Source of the DNA: Haplomitrium mnioides
Lineage: Eukaryota > Marchantiophyta > Haplomitriopsida > Calobryales
Direction of reading: 5' to 3'
NCBI GenBank assembly: GCA_049999725.1
Contig: JBNGIS010034032.1
Span: 1-34,283 of the forward strand
Length of the DNA: 34,283 nucleotides
Of this stretch, positions 11,745-23,461 are shown piece after piece. Made by a program: the position numbers and the translations under genes. Numbering within the stretch: the first letter of the stretch is position 1; the number at the start of each line of letters is the position of its first letter. The notes beneath the pieces are model-generated. The model worked only from the letters and a program-made list of their open reading frames with translations. It did no database searches and was not told the DNA's origin.

Positions 11745-12134
11745 GCTTTTGCGGAAACGTGGCATTCTCAAAGGTGTTTGAGAGATTCAGCGGAGACGTG
11801 GCAAGTGCGGGGGTGTCCGCGGGCCTTTGCAGAAATGTGGCATCCTCCAAGGTGTGTGGGAGATTCAGTGGAGACGTGGTAGACGCGAGGGTGTCTACGG
11901 GGCTTTGCGGAAACGTGGCATCCTCAGAGGTGTGTGCGAGATTCAGCTGAGACGTGGTAGACGCAAGGGTGTCTGCAGGCCTTTGTGGAAACGTGGCATC
12001 CTCAAAGGTGTCTGGGAGATTTAGCGGAGACGTGGCAGACGCGGGGGTGTTCGCATGCCTTTGCAGAAACATGGCGTCCTTAGAGGTGTTTGGGAGATTC
12101 AACATAGATGTGGCAAATAGGGAGGCGTTCGGGA
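11745..12134 (+). repeat. 78-bp tandem array in element 1 3' LTR (5 units)
   Basis: Units start at 11745, 11823, 11901, 11979 and 12057, exactly 78 bp apart. They are homologous to the four-unit array at 4376. Confidence 0.9.
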
Positions 12135-13245
12135 TCTTCTTTGAGAACCTAAAGTCAGTGCAGCTGTCAAGCTTCCATGTTGAAAACGACGTCGGACAGC
12201 GCTTTGCAGAACCAAGTCAACTGAGGGCCGAGAGGTTCCATGGTTCCCTTCAAACTCCCTACCCAAGGAATATTCCAAAATCTCTTGCAGTCAACTTCGG
12301 AACCCAAGGTCAGCGCAATACTCCACCTTCCTTGTTCAAAATGGCATTGGACAATGCTACCTCGGACACATGTCACTTTGGAAGAGCCCGTTGGATTCTT
12401 CAAACTTCAGTCAACTTTGGAACTACTAGTCAACGGTGGTAGTCCAACTTCCCTATGGAAAACGGCGTCGGACGGCACTCTTCAGAACCAAGTCTATTGC
12501 AAGCCCAACGATTCCATGGTTTCCTTCGAACTCCCTATCCGAGGAATATTCTGAAATCTCCCGTGGTCAACTTCAAAACCTTAGGTCTGCACGGTGGTCC
12601 ACCTTCCCCGTTGAAAACAACGTCGGATACGGAGGAAGTCAACCTCGAAACTCTAGGTCTGAGAGATCATTCAGACTCACCAGTCCGTTGGAATCTTCGG
12701 ACTTAGGTCCGTGGTCAACTACAGATGCACGTCAAAGTGACGATCCACCTTCCCTATTGAAAGTGGCGTCTGATGGCGGTAGTGTTGACAAAGTCAACCT
12801 CAAAACTAAGGGTCAGAGGGATCCTTCGGACTCACCAGTCCGTTGGACTCTTCGGACTTGGGTTTGTGGTCAACTGCAAATCAGGGTCAATGTGACGCTC
12901 AAGCTTCCCAGTTGAAGACAACATCAGACGGCGGCCACGAAGGAAAAGTCAACAACAGACTCGGTTCCGCGAGAATCCCTGGAATCCCAGTCCACGAGAT
13001 TCTTCATACTCGGATCCACGGGATTCTTTGTACTCGGCTCCGTAGGGTTCTTCAGGCTTGGTTCTACATGAATCTTTGGAATTCCAATCTGCAAGATTCT
13101 TCGGACCAAACCCCGTAGACCTCGGAGCTGACCATTGTACTTGGATCTTTCTATGAATAGACAAAACAAGTGTCGCCATGTCCGAATCCTGGACCTAACG
13201 ACCTTTTCAAAGAGGAAGGTTTCATAGGGGCGGAAGGGAGAGGGG

Positions 13246-13252
13246 TATACAT
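13246..13252 (+). promoter_or_regulatory. Candidate TATA box, element 1 3' LTR
   Basis: TATACAT stands in the same ggggTATAnATcga context as the box in the 5' LTR. Element 2 inserted 27 nt past its end. Confidence 0.45.
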
Positions 13253-13274
13253 CGACGGGTTGCGACATTGATCG

Positions 13275-13279
13275 GGTTG
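13275..13279. repeat. Target-site duplication of element 2 (left copy; right copy 23457-23461)
   Basis: GGTTG occurs on both sides, a perfect 5-bp match. Removing element 2 gives gggttggtgtgcatgcaagc, which matches the uninterrupted 5' LTR of element 1 near 5836 with one difference. Confidence 0.92.
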
Positions 13280-13865
13280 TGTCAGCCGGGTTGGAAGGTA
13301 CTTCGTGTGATATTTTCAAAAAATTCAAAAAATTAAGTGAGGAGCCATGCAGGTTCTATGTTTTGGGTCAAACGAGCTTCCAATGTACATCAAAAGATCT
13401 CAAGACATGCTTACAGAGAAGGGAAGGATTGAGGTTATAAGCCATGGAGGAAAAGGTTGAGGAGCAACAAAGGAAACCAGAGTAAGGCAAAATGTGGAAG
13501 ATAGAACAGAAATGGACAGGGGCGGAAGAAACCTTATGCAAAAAAAAGGAAAAGCAAGCATCAAGATTCACTTCAAACCTATTGGGGAGAATCACATGGG
13601 AGGAATGCTTTCAACGCAAAACAAGGGAGACAGATTTCATGACCATAGGTGCATAAATGGGCAAGAACAAAGAAAATGGGTGAAAGTCAGGATGCAGAAC
13701 AGAGGAACCAATAGTTTTGACCATTGAATCCTCAATTCATAACTATTGGAGGCAAGCAAGAGCTTGAAATAGAGAGAGAGAATTGAGGCAATTGCAGTGC
13801 AATTTGAATCGAGGAGAATAAAGGAGAAACAAGGAAGGACGACCCTGCAGAAGTTAACCAACGCT

Positions 13866-14330
13866 CAGTACTTAGAGTCCGAAGAAGTTTGACGACCGCA
13901 GTCCGAAGTCTTCGGTTCGACGGTCGCAGTCAGATGGAGGGAGTTCGAGGTCCGCAATCCAAATGAGTTCAAGGTACGCAGTCCAAAGGAGGCTGATGGT
14001 CGTAATCCGATGGAGGGAGTCCAAAGTCCCTAGCCCGATGGCCGCAATCCGAAGTACGCAGTCCAAGGGGGTCGGAAGTCTTCTGGTTGACGGTTAGAGT
14101 CCGAAGTACGCAGTCCGAGGGGGTCCAAAGTCCTCTGTTCAACGATCGCAGTCCGATGGAGGGATTTTGAGATCCACAACCTAAAGGAGTCCAAGATATA
14201 TAGTCCGAAGGAGGCTGACGGCCGCAGTCCGATGGAGGGAGTCTGAGGTCTGCAATCCGAAGGAGTCCGAGGTACATAGTCTGAAGGAGGCCGACGGTCA
14301 CAGTTTGATGGAGAGAGTCCGCAAGTCTTC
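13866..14330 (+). repeat. GTCCGA-rich tandem array, about 76-bp period
   Basis: The anchor word gatggaggga recurs at 13933, 14009, 14155, 14231 and 14307 (spacing 76, 146, 76, 76). GTCCGA or close variants occur every 15-25 bp inside the units. The 3' LTR version (20806-21150) has fewer units. Confidence 0.8.
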
Positions 14331-14761
14331 ATAAGGAGGTGGCGGGCCCCCGCAGGGCTTAACAAGACTCAGCCTCCATAAGTGGGGAGCCCGGTTAAGT
14401 GGGTTCTGAGTGATCTTCCGACATGGAGAGCTCACTTAACAAGGATCCGTTGGGAGATCCAACCGGAAGTGCAAAGAGGGATCAGCCAAAAGGGCGATCT
14501 ATCGACGATCCAGCCAGAGGAGGAACAAAGAGTGCTGAAAGAGCAATCTATCAACGGTCTGGCCAGAGGAGGAACAAAGGGTGCCAAAAGGGCGATCTAT
14601 CGATGATCCGACTGGAAGAACAAGGAGTGCCGAAAGAGCAATCTATCGACGATCCGGAGAGGACAAGGTGGAAAGTTCGACAGAGTGCGGCTACGACGTT
14701 TGAAAGTTTGACGGAGCAATTGTTCTTACTCGGCAAGGGAAGGGCTCTTCGGATGACGTGG

Positions 14762-15170
14762 TGAGTCCGAGGAATCTCACGGGTTGGCAAGTCCGAGGAA
14801 TCCAACGAGCTCCCTCGAAGTGCCACGTATCCGAGGAGGCGTCGTTCGACGCCGTTTTCCATAGGAAAGTTGGACCGTCATCTTTGACCAATAATCTAAA
14901 GTTGACTAGCAATTCCAAGGAATCTCATGGGTTGACGAGTCCAAGGAATCCAACGGGCTCTCCCAAAGCGCCACGTGTCCACTGTCGGATGTCCGAAGAA
15001 TCTCACGGGTTGGCGAGTCTGAGGAATCCAACGAGCTGCCTCAAAGTGCCACGTGTCCGCTGTCCCATGTCCGAGAGATCTCACGGAAAATTGAGTTCGA
15101 GGAATTCCACAGACTCCCCCAACGAGCCATGTGCCAAACGTCCAATATCCGAAGAATCTTACGGATTGTC
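14762..15170 (+). repeat. 78-bp imperfect array around a palindromic module
   Basis: The word gaatctcacgggttgg or its variants recurs near 14771, 14919, 14997, 15075 and 15153; the last four are 78 bp apart. A near-palindrome GGCGTCGTTCGACGCC at 14838-14853 sits in the first interval, followed by a module ending gaccaataatctaaagttga. Confidence 0.75.
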
Positions 15171-16331
15171 AAGCTAAAAAAGGGAAAAAACAAAGGGAAA
15201 GGTATGTCTCTTCAAACGCCAATTACGAGAGCTACAAATGTCTGATTGGCGTGAAATCAGTCTTGTTAGGAAGAGGACGACAAAACACAGCTGTTGATGA
15301 CCATTTCAGACTTTGAATTTGGAAAGAAACCTACTTGCAAGCTGTGTGAAAAGGCAGGATGCACCCCTCAGCCGTCAAATAAGGGAAACGAGGACCTTCA
15401 AGGAAGGGCAGTGATGAAACGTCAAGGCTAGGGGGAAAACAAGCACAAGGATAGACTACCTTGCTTTGAAGCTAGGGGGACTAATTAATTTTGTTTAGAG
15501 AGAGCAGCAAGATACGGAGGAGAGAGTTCTAGTGAGACCTTAGGTGAAATGGGTGTACTCGTGAAGGAAGGTCATCACTAGATGGGGGCGGACTGAGGAG
15601 GTGCTGGTAATCGTTGAGCAAGAGGCTCTAGAGGCTCAAACTACTCAGGTGGACTCATATTCAAAGGCAGACTAACATTTGGAGGTGGATCTAACTTACA
15701 ATTCTGGTCGGCCTGAAGTGTTGGTGACGATTCGCTGCATAATAGTAGGGGGAGTGATGTTAGGAGAGTAAGGAAGAGAGAGATAGTTCCGCATATGCTT
15801 AGGAAGGCTAATAAGATGGGTTCCACACTTGGGTACTAATTTCTATTCTATTGAGAGGATTAAATCAGATAGCTCTGCTTTGTTTGGCTATTGGAGTAGC
15901 TAGCCCGGTTGACAGTTCAGTGGTTGGAGGAGTGATTAGCCTTGGTGGTGTTAGGATGTACCATGTAGGAGAATGTTGCAAGTTCATTCCTATGTAGCAA
16001 TTGCATACACCCCTGTTCATAGGAAGGGACATTGAATATCTACAACTAGATTTGCATCAAGCCTAGTGTTGGATGTACCCCAAAATCATTTGAGTTGTAA
16101 TTGCTCTGTATGTGGTGGAGAGGAATGCCAACCTGACTTGTGCTTGGGTGGGTTGAGAGTAGTGTGGAAATGCAAGGTTAGAAGTTCGGGATTATTAAGA
16201 CCTAAATTCACTAACGAAGGTTCTCGGGCTATCTCATTAAAGAGTACGGTTGTTGTTTGTCCCTCTTTTTTCTCGTAAATAGCATCAATTGGGTGTTTAG
16301 GAAGGATGAAGGGGAGTGACATAGATTTTTT

Positions 16332-16347
16332 TGGCGCTAGAAGGAGG
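16332..16347 (+). other. Candidate primer-binding site of element 2
   Basis: tggcgctagaaggagg lies 10 nt after the 5' LTR, identical to the site in element 1 at 7030. Confidence 0.65.
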
Positions 16348-16571
16348 GCTAAGGTTTGAAGAAACCTGAGATCAACCTGGAACCAAACAGTGACCTTGCA
16401 AAGGCTAGGGTCACCAAAAGTGTAAAGGCATAAGGGTTGGAGAACCGTGAACTTTTAAGTGGTGCTTATACCTGCTCCTGACATCCCTTGACCAAAAAAA
16501 GGGAAAAGGTGAGAAGAAGTGTGGAGGAGGGCATTGAATTGTGGGTAGAGTTAGCCCCACCCATCACTGTG

Positions 16572-17818
16572 ATGGCCAACCCAGTACCTCCTACGGGACT
16601 TTGGGGCAGATTTAAGTATAGGACCTTAAGAGGTCAAGCCAAGAAGGACCCCAATGCATGGTTGGATGATATGGGGAACACTGCTGATGCCAATGGGGAG
16701 AGTCATGTGAAGATCGGTATCCTGCCTTCATTGTTGAAAGGAGAAGCCTAGCCTTGGTACAAAGACCTACTAGAGAACATCAAGAGGGACTGGGGAGGCT
16801 TCAAGGTTGCCTTTGTGTCAGAATTCAGAAAGATTGAGGAGGAGACATAGGCTCTTATCCGGATGGGGCAGCTTCGAATGAAGAAGAAAGAATCGGTGAG
16901 GAAATTCTTGCAAAGGTTCAAGAAGGTGGCAAGGAAGCTCAACCCACCTGCCACATATGGGATGTTGACCTCATGGTTCTTGGCAGCCCTACCCCGAGAG
17001 ATAGGGATTTGGGTGAGGCAAACTAACCCTCAAGATCTGGAAGCCGCGATGACTGTCGCCCAATCCCACGTCAAAGCTGCCATCAACAACTCTCGAAATA
17101 GGTAAAGAGCTAAGTATGAGTTGAAGGACTCTTCGGAAAGCTCAAATAGTGATGAGGAGTCCAAAAAGAGCTCTGCATCCACCTCAAAGAGTGAGGTTGA
17201 CTCAGACATAGCAATTCAAGTGAGGAGAGGTCATCAAGAAGAAAGAAGAAGAAGAAGGAGCAAAGGAAGAAGAGGGAGGCCAAGGAAAGGAAAGACTGAC
17301 AATCCCACTACCAAAGGGACAACAAGAAAAGGAGATCAAGGAAAGGTCTCGACCGGGAACTTGAACCAGAGCCGAGCAAAAGGAAAGGGGGGAAAGACCC
17401 GCTCGAGGAGTTGAGCGCAAAGATGGAGGCCATGAACATACTCCTCGCTGGAATCAAACCAGAGGGCCGACCACTACCCACCAGAAGGGTGGGTGTATGG
17501 TGCATCAAGTGTAACAAGCACAGACATTCCTCTCAAGAGTGCCCTACTGAAGCCAACACCATTCATTATGTGAGGTATGAGCCTCTGGAATACATACGTG
17601 AAGAAGTCGAATATGTTCAAGAGGAGGAATCAGAAATTGTATACCAGATCAACAGTGAACCCCGTACCCTCCTAGGGAGACCTGCAGGCATAGGAGCTGG
17701 GCAATCAAGGGGTTGGGCTACGAAGAGGCCACCAAGAACGACCAACATGGTGTGCTGGAATCGTGGTCAGCCGAGCACATCTCGCCTAGCTGCCCTGAGC
17801 CGAGGTAACCATCCGTAA
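16572..17818 (+). pseudogene. gag: Degenerate gag of element 2, with two zinc knuckles
   Basis: The start is the ATG at 16572 (Met-Ala-Asn-Pro-Val-Pro), conserved among the three elements. The Retrotrans_gag-like core includes PWYKDLLENIKRDWGGF, MGQLRMKKKESVRKFLQRF and GMLTSWFLAALPREI. After it come a Ser/Glu-rich acidic segment (about 17130-17200) and an Arg/Lys-rich segment. The first zinc knuckle is intact (CIKCNKHRHSSQEC, CX2CX4HX4C, 17502-17543). The second, near 17758-17800, has its second Cys changed to Arg and a one-base loss that removes the His and last Cys from frame. Stops lie at 16749 (Gln in elements 1 and 3), 16848 (shared with element 3) and 17102. Confidence 0.87.
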
Positions 17819-19480
17819 TCCGACCTTAATGCAAGGTGGGTTGTGGCTGGCCACTCTAGAAGTAGTTGTCAACCCACACTTGAGGAATGAGATGGGGGTT
17901 GTAAGAATAGAGCAACATCAGGAGGTGATGGTTCATGAGGGACAAGCATTCCAAGTAGGGTTTGGCCTACCAGTAGTTGCGGAGCAAGCCTTGATTCAGA
18001 CCCTAACAAACTTCAGTGACGTTTTTGCCTGGAGCCACATAGACCTGAAGGGAGTCCTGAGGGAGTTGGGCGAGCATCGCATTGACCTAGAACCCACGGT
18101 TGTACTGATAAGGCATCGCCAATATCGAATGAATCCCAAGTTCTCGTTGATGGTTAAAGAGGAGATAGACAAGTTGTTTAAGGCTTAATTTACCTCGTCT
18201 TGAACAACGAATGGGTGTCTCCTCTAGTGGTGGTACCCAAGAACATGGGACTTGACGGCAAACAAAAGATACGAGTGTGCCAAGACTTTAAGAAGCTTAA
18301 TGAGGTAACTAAGAAGGACCATTACCCCCTACCCTTCATAGATGGGGTGTTGGACTTGGTAGTAGGGCATGAAGTTTACAGTTTCATGGACGGTTATTCG
18401 GGGTAGAATCAGATATGGATCAGAGATGACCACTAGTTGAAAACTGCATTCACCACGGATTGGGGGGTGTTTGCCTTCAAAAGGATACCATTTGGGTTGT
18501 GTAACGTGCCAAAGACATTTCAAAGGATGATGATGAATATTCTCCATGATTACTTGAGGAAGTTTTTGGAGATTTTCAAAGATGACTTACTGGTGTATGG
18601 GAAAATGTGTGATCATCAGCAAGATTTGAGGCTCACCTTCCAGCGTTGTCGAGAAACAGGGTTGAGGTTGCACCCTAAGAAATGCTTCTTCGGAGTCAAG
18701 GAAGGCATACTCTTAGGCCACCGAGTATCTAGTCAAGGAATTGAGGTGGACCAAGAGAAGGTGAGTAATTGGATGAGAGTAACCTTCCCCACTAATTTGA
18801 AGGTGGTGCAGGGTTTTCTGGGTTGTGTAGGGTATTACACGACATTCATTGCCCAGTTCGCACTAGTAGCGCTACCTCTCACAGGAATGACTAGGGTTGG
18901 CAGTGACTTTGAGCCCACACCAGAAAGGCTGTCCAGTTTTAATGAGCTAAAGAGGAGGCTCACAAGCACACCAGTGCTCATATCGCCTACTTGGGGGAAG
19001 GAGTTTCACATCATGATTGATGTGTCAGGGTTTTGTATAGGTGCAGTACTCAGCTAGTTAGATGAGAAGGGTCGGGACTATCCAATTTACTTTGCGAGTA
19101 GATTGCTGTCTTCCACAGAGAAGAACTACTCAGCAACAGACTGGGAGGCCTTGTGAATCATATACTCACTAAAGAAATTCTGGCACTATCTACTCCACTA
19201 CAAAGTGATATTTCATACAAATCACAACGCCCTTAAGTACATGGTTAACAAACCTGACTTGACAAGGAGGATTGCAAGGTGGATGCTCCTCCTCCAAGAG
19301 TTCAATTTCAAGGTGTGAGTCAAACCAGGGAAGAAGCACCTCGATGCAGATTTCTTTTCTAGGGTGGACGGGCCAATCAATGCAAATGAGGTAGATGACA
19401 CTTTTCCAAATGAGAATCTGTTTCATGTCAGAGCGAGGAAGCCCACAAAATATTCTAGCATTATACAATTCCTTCTTTCT
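17819..19480 (+). pseudogene. pol: Degenerate pol of element 2: reverse transcriptase and RNase H
   Basis: A linker (17829-18010) is followed by FSDVFAWSHIDLKGV and then RT blocks: EWVSPLVVVPKN, KIRVCQDFKKLNEVTKKDHY, FGLCNVPKTFQRMMMNILHD, the catalytic Asp pair as FKDDLLVYG (18581-18586) and LHPKKCFFGVKEGILLGHR. The RNase H region has FHIMIDVSGFCIGAVLS, SLKKFWHYLLHYKVIFHT and the closing KKHLDADFFSR. Stops are at 18186, 18404, 18434, 19055, 19154 and 19317, with a frameshift near 18190. The RT stretch 18437-19054 is the longest uninterrupted real coding stretch in the window. The catalytic box has Lys before Asp-Asp where element 1 has Ile. No protease precedes RT. Confidence 0.9.
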
Positions 19481-20544
19481 ACACAGTTACTGAAGGGTAG
19501 AAGCAAGGAGGCAACGTCAGTCTTCCTTCAGAAGGTGAGGCCTTATTTGATGATAAAAGGGGTGTTGCATAAGCAAGGGATGGATGGAACACTCATGAGG
19601 TGCTTGGAGAAGGATCAAGCCACAGTGGTGATGAGGGCACTACATGGAGAGGAGGTGGGTGGTCACTTTGCGGCGGAAACCATGGTACGGAAGGTGCTCA
19701 GCACATGGTTCTGGTGGCCTACCTTGCAAAGGGATGTGTATTCCTTTGTGAAGAAATGCGACTCTTGTCAAAGGGTAGGGAAACCAATGGCCTCTCAGCA
19801 TCACCCATTGGTCTCAATTATTCTGTTGGCACCTTTTGAGAAGTGGGGAATCGACTTCATTGGGCCGATCGCACCTTCCACCGGCCGGGGGAACTGGTAC
19901 AACCTGCTGGCTATAGACTACACAACTAAGTGGGTCGAAGCAAGGGCCACCCGAAAGGATGATGCGAGGACGGTCACATCCTTCTTATATGAGCAGATTT
20001 TTTGTAGGTTGTTTGGGGTACCACTAGAGTTGGTCAGTGACTAAGGCGCGCACTTTGTAAACCGGGTGGTGCAAGATTTAACAAACGAGTATTTGATCAA
20101 GCACCGCCGGACAATAACCTATCATCCGAAGGCCAATGGGCTAACAGAGAAAGCAAGCAAAATAATGAGGAAGATCTTCAGCAAGTTAGTGGCTGCCAGC
20201 AAGGCAGATTGGGATCTGAAGTTGCTAACAGCAACCCATGCTTACAATCTCGCCTACAAAACTAGGACAGGCCACTGCCCCAACTTTCTGGTTTTCAGGG
20301 AGCACGCTCTAGTACCTGTAGAATTCGACGTGCCGACAGCGAGGGTGTAGCTAAAGAGAGGTTGAGGGAAGACCAAAGCAAGACGAAGAGAATACATCAG
20401 TTGGAGGTGTTGGAGGAGACATGAATGCAGACCCAAGGGCTGTTGGAGCACCAATAGGAGTTGAGAAAAAAGCAACATGACAAAGGGCTCAAACCGGTGG
20501 ATGCGCGAGACAAGGATATAGTATTGTTATGTGACTGCTGTCAA
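19481..20544 (+). pseudogene. pol: Degenerate integrase of element 2, DDE residues retained
   Basis: The N-terminal zinc-binding pattern is visible as ALHGEEVGGHFAAETM ... WFWWPTLQRD ... KKCDSCQRVG (about 19640-19770). Core residues are present: Asp in WGIDFIGPIA (19853-19855), Asp in LVSD (20039-20041), and Glu in NGLTEKASK (20147-20149). One stop follows the second Asp directly (TAA, 20042-20044), another lies at 20348, and the frame is lost after it. The reading ends at a deletion near 20544 that removes the C-terminal motif element 1 retains at about 10699. Confidence 0.9.
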
Positions 20545-23456
20545 GGTGAAACAAGCGAGACAGATTTCACGACCATTGGTGCAAAAATGGGCAAGAACAA
20601 AGGAAATGGGTGAAAGCCGGGATGCAGAACAAAGGAACCAATAGTTTTGACCATTGAATCCTTAATTCGCAACCATTGGAGGCATGTAAGAGCTTGATAC
20701 AGAGAGGAGATCAAGGCAATCGCAATGCAATTTGAATCGAGTAGAATAAGGGAGAAACAAGGAAGGATGACACTCCGAAAGTTAATCGATGCTCAGTACT
20801 TAGAGTCTGAAGAAGTTCGACGGACGCAATTTGAAGTCTTCTGTCCGATAGTTGCAATTCAATGGAGGGAGTCCAAGGTACGCAGTCCAAAGGAGGCCGA
20901 CGGTTGCAGTCCGATAGAGGAAGTTCGAAGTCCACAGCCTAACGGCCGCAATCCGAAGTACGCAGTCCAAGGGGGTCCGAAGTCTTCTGTTCCACGGCCG
21001 TATTCCAAAGTACCAAGTCCGAGGGGGTCCAAAGTCTTATGTTCGACGGTCATAGTCTGATGGAGGGAGTCCAAGGTACACAGTATGAAGGGGGTTGACG
21101 GTCGCAGTTCGATGGAGGGAGTCCACGAGTCTTCACGTGGAGGTGGCAGGCCCTCGCAGGGCTTAACGGGACTCAACCTCCCTAAGTGAGGAGCCCGGTT
21201 AAGTGGGTTCCAAGTGATCTTCCGACTTGGAAAGCCCACTTAATAGGGATCCGTTGGGAGATCCCACCAGAAGAGCAAGGAGTGATCAACCGAAAGAGAG
21301 ATCTATCGACGATCTGGCCAGAGGAGGAACAAGGGGTGCCAAAAGCCCGATCTATCGATGGTCCGGTCGGAAGAACAAGGAGTGTCGAAAGAGTGATCTA
21401 TCGAAGATTCAGAGAGAAGAAGGTGGAAAGTTCAACAAAGTGCTGCTACAACGTTTGAAAGTTCGATGGAGCCACTGTTCTTACTCGGCGAGGGAAGGGC
21501 TCTTTGGATGACGTAGCAAGTCTGAGGAATTTCACGGGTTGGTGAGTTTGAGGAATTCAACAGGATCTCCCGAAGTGCCACGTGTCCGAGGAGGCGTCGT
21601 ACGACGCCATTTTTCAAAAGGAAGTTGGACTGTCACCTTTGACCAACAATCCGAAGTTGACCAGCAGTTCCGAGGAATCTCACGGGTTGGCGAGTCCGAA
21701 GAATCCAACGGGCTCCCCCGAAGTGCCACGTGCCAGATGTCCGATATCTGAAGAATCTTACGAATTGTAAAGCTAAAAAAGGTTAAAAACAAAAGAAAAT
21801 GTATGTCTCTTCAAATGCCGATTACAAGAGTTACAGATGTCAGACTGGCGTGAAATCAGTCTTGTTAGGAAAAGGATGACAAAATGCAGCTGTTGGTGCC
21901 CATAGCAGACTCTAAATCTGGGAAAATTAACTTGTAGGCTGTGTGAAAAGGCGAGATGCACCCCATAGCCATCAAACAAGGGAAACGGGAACCTTCAAGG
22001 AAGGGCGGTGATGAAACGTCGAGGTTGGGGAGGGAAACAAGCACAAGGATAGACTACCTTGCTCTAAAGCTAGGGGGACTGATTAGTTCTATGCAGAGAG
22101 AGCTGCGGGATATGGAGGAGAGAGTTTTGGTGAGACCTTAGGTGAAGTAGGTGTACTCATGAAGGAAGGCCATCACTAGGTGGAGGTGGACTGAGGAGGT
22201 GCTGGGAATCGTTGAGCAAGTGGCTCTAGAGGCTCAGACTACTCAGGTGAACTCATCTTTGAAGGCAAACCAACATTTGGAGGTGGACCAACACTTGGAG
22301 GAGAGGAGAATTCTTTCGGTTTGTATTTCATGAGGGGCTGCCAAGGGGGGGATCATGGTGTTGTCTTAGCTTTGGTTTGTACGGGTGATTAGTCCATGAA
22401 GCATTAAGAGAGTGCTGCTAGTGTTACAATCTTGTGGAGAAAAGAAGAGGAGTGACCACGTTAGTTCCTGGGCACTGTAGGGAAGATCCAACCAATTATC
22501 GAGTGGAGTGGGTGATCTAGCAGCTAGGAGGGATGTCTTCCAGAGGTGGAAGTGAAACAAGGCCTCTTTCGAGCCTGAGGAAGTAAACTCATGGCTTCTA
22601 GCGATGGAAGTTAAAAAACTATATGGACAAGGTGTGTGAGTGGGGAGAGAGTGGGAGGGAGAATAATGTTTGTGGTGTTGTTGTGTTTGCAGAGGCAAGA
22701 CTCATGTTCGGAACACAGATTCTAAACCTCTGTCTAGAACTTCAACGAGCACATGATTGGGTTGAGAATGTTGAGTCAGATCACATGGGAGAATTCGGGT
22801 TGACTTAGGTGAAAACAGGGGCTACCTTACTTACAATTCTGGTCAGCCTGAAGTGTTGGTGATAATTCGCTGCATAATAGAGGGGGGAGTGATGTTAGGA
22901 GAGTTAGGAAGAGAGAGAGATAGTTCTGCATGTGCCAAGAAAGGCTAATAGGATGGGTTCCACACTTGGGTTGTAGTTTCTATTCTGTTGAGAGATTAAA
23001 TCAGATAGCTCTGCTTTGTTTGGCTATTGGAGTAGCTAGCCCGGTTGACAGTTTAGTGGTTGGAGGAGTGATTAGCCTTGGTGGTGTTAGGATGTACCAT
23101 GTAGGAGAATGTTGCAAGTTCATTCCTATGTAGCAATTGCATACACCCCTGTTCATAGGAAGGAACATTGAATATCTACAACTAGATTTGCATCAAGCCT
23201 AGTGTTGGATGTACCCCAAAATCATTTGAGTTGTAATTGCTCTGTATGTGGTGGAGAGGAATGCCAACCTGACTTGTGCTTGGGTGGGTTGAGAGTAGTG
23301 TGGAAATGCAAGGTGAGAAGTTTGGGATTGTTAAGACCTGAATTTACTAACAAAGGTTCTGGGGCTGTCTCATTAAAGAGCACGGTTGTTCTTTGTCCCC
23401 CTTTTCCTCTGAAATAACATCAATTGGGTGTTAAGGAAGGAGGAAGGGGAGTGACA
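20541..23456 (+). repeat. Element 2, 3' LTR, 5'-truncated
   Basis: It aligns with the 5' LTR from aaacaag(g/c)gagacagattt onward (13615; 20547), so the first 335 bp or so are missing together with the polypurine tract and the pol end. It ends in TGACA at 23452-23456. It keeps a segment at about 22288-22826 that the 5' LTR has lost. A perfect 16-bp palindrome lies at 21593-21608. Confidence 0.88.
21593..21608. repeat. Perfect 16-bp palindrome in element 2 LTR
   Basis: GGCGTCGTACGACGCC equals its own reverse complement. Counterparts with 7-bp arms are at 14838-14853 (TT centre) and 25491-25506 (TC centre) in other LTRs. Confidence 0.85.
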
Positions 23457-23461
23457 GGTTG
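23457..23461. repeat. Target-site duplication of element 2 (right copy)
   Basis: GGTTG is identical to 13275-13279. Confidence 0.92.

Larger units (their letters stand above)
11130..13279 (+). repeat. Element 1, 3' LTR, left piece
   Basis: It starts with TGTCAGCTAGTGGCATGAGG, matching 3765 onward, and runs collinearly to 13279 where element 2 interrupts it. It contains a five-unit 78-bp array (11745-12134) and a TATACAT box (13246-13252). The insertion point of element 2 is only about 30 nt downstream of that box. Confidence 0.88.
13280..16321 (+). repeat. Element 2, 5' LTR
   Basis: It starts TGTCAGCCGGG and ends GGGGAGTGACA. From about 13615 it aligns with 20545-23456. Compared with the 3' LTR it lacks about 540 bp at position 15689 (partner about 22288-22826), a deletion after insertion. 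It carries a 76-bp array (13866-14330) and a 78-bp array (14762-15170). Confidence 0.88.
13280..23456 (+). mobile_element. Element 2: degenerate Ty3/gypsy LTR retrotransposon (youngest)
   Basis: This 10,177-bp element begins TGTCAGCCGGG and ends GAGTGACA. Its 5' LTR is 13280-16321 and its truncated 3' LTR is about 20541-23456; gag, RT, RNase H and integrase remnants lie between. The LTRs differ at roughly 4-5% of sites by eye over the last 480 bp, fewer than those of element 1. It has no visible protease. The end of pol, the polypurine tract and the start of the 3' LTR are missing through one deletion near 20541. It cannot be autonomous now. Confidence 0.92.

Noticed and set aside
13494-13727. 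Short open frame in the 5' LTR of element 2
   Set aside because: No similarity seen to any protein family, low complexity, and the partner LTR lacks its start.
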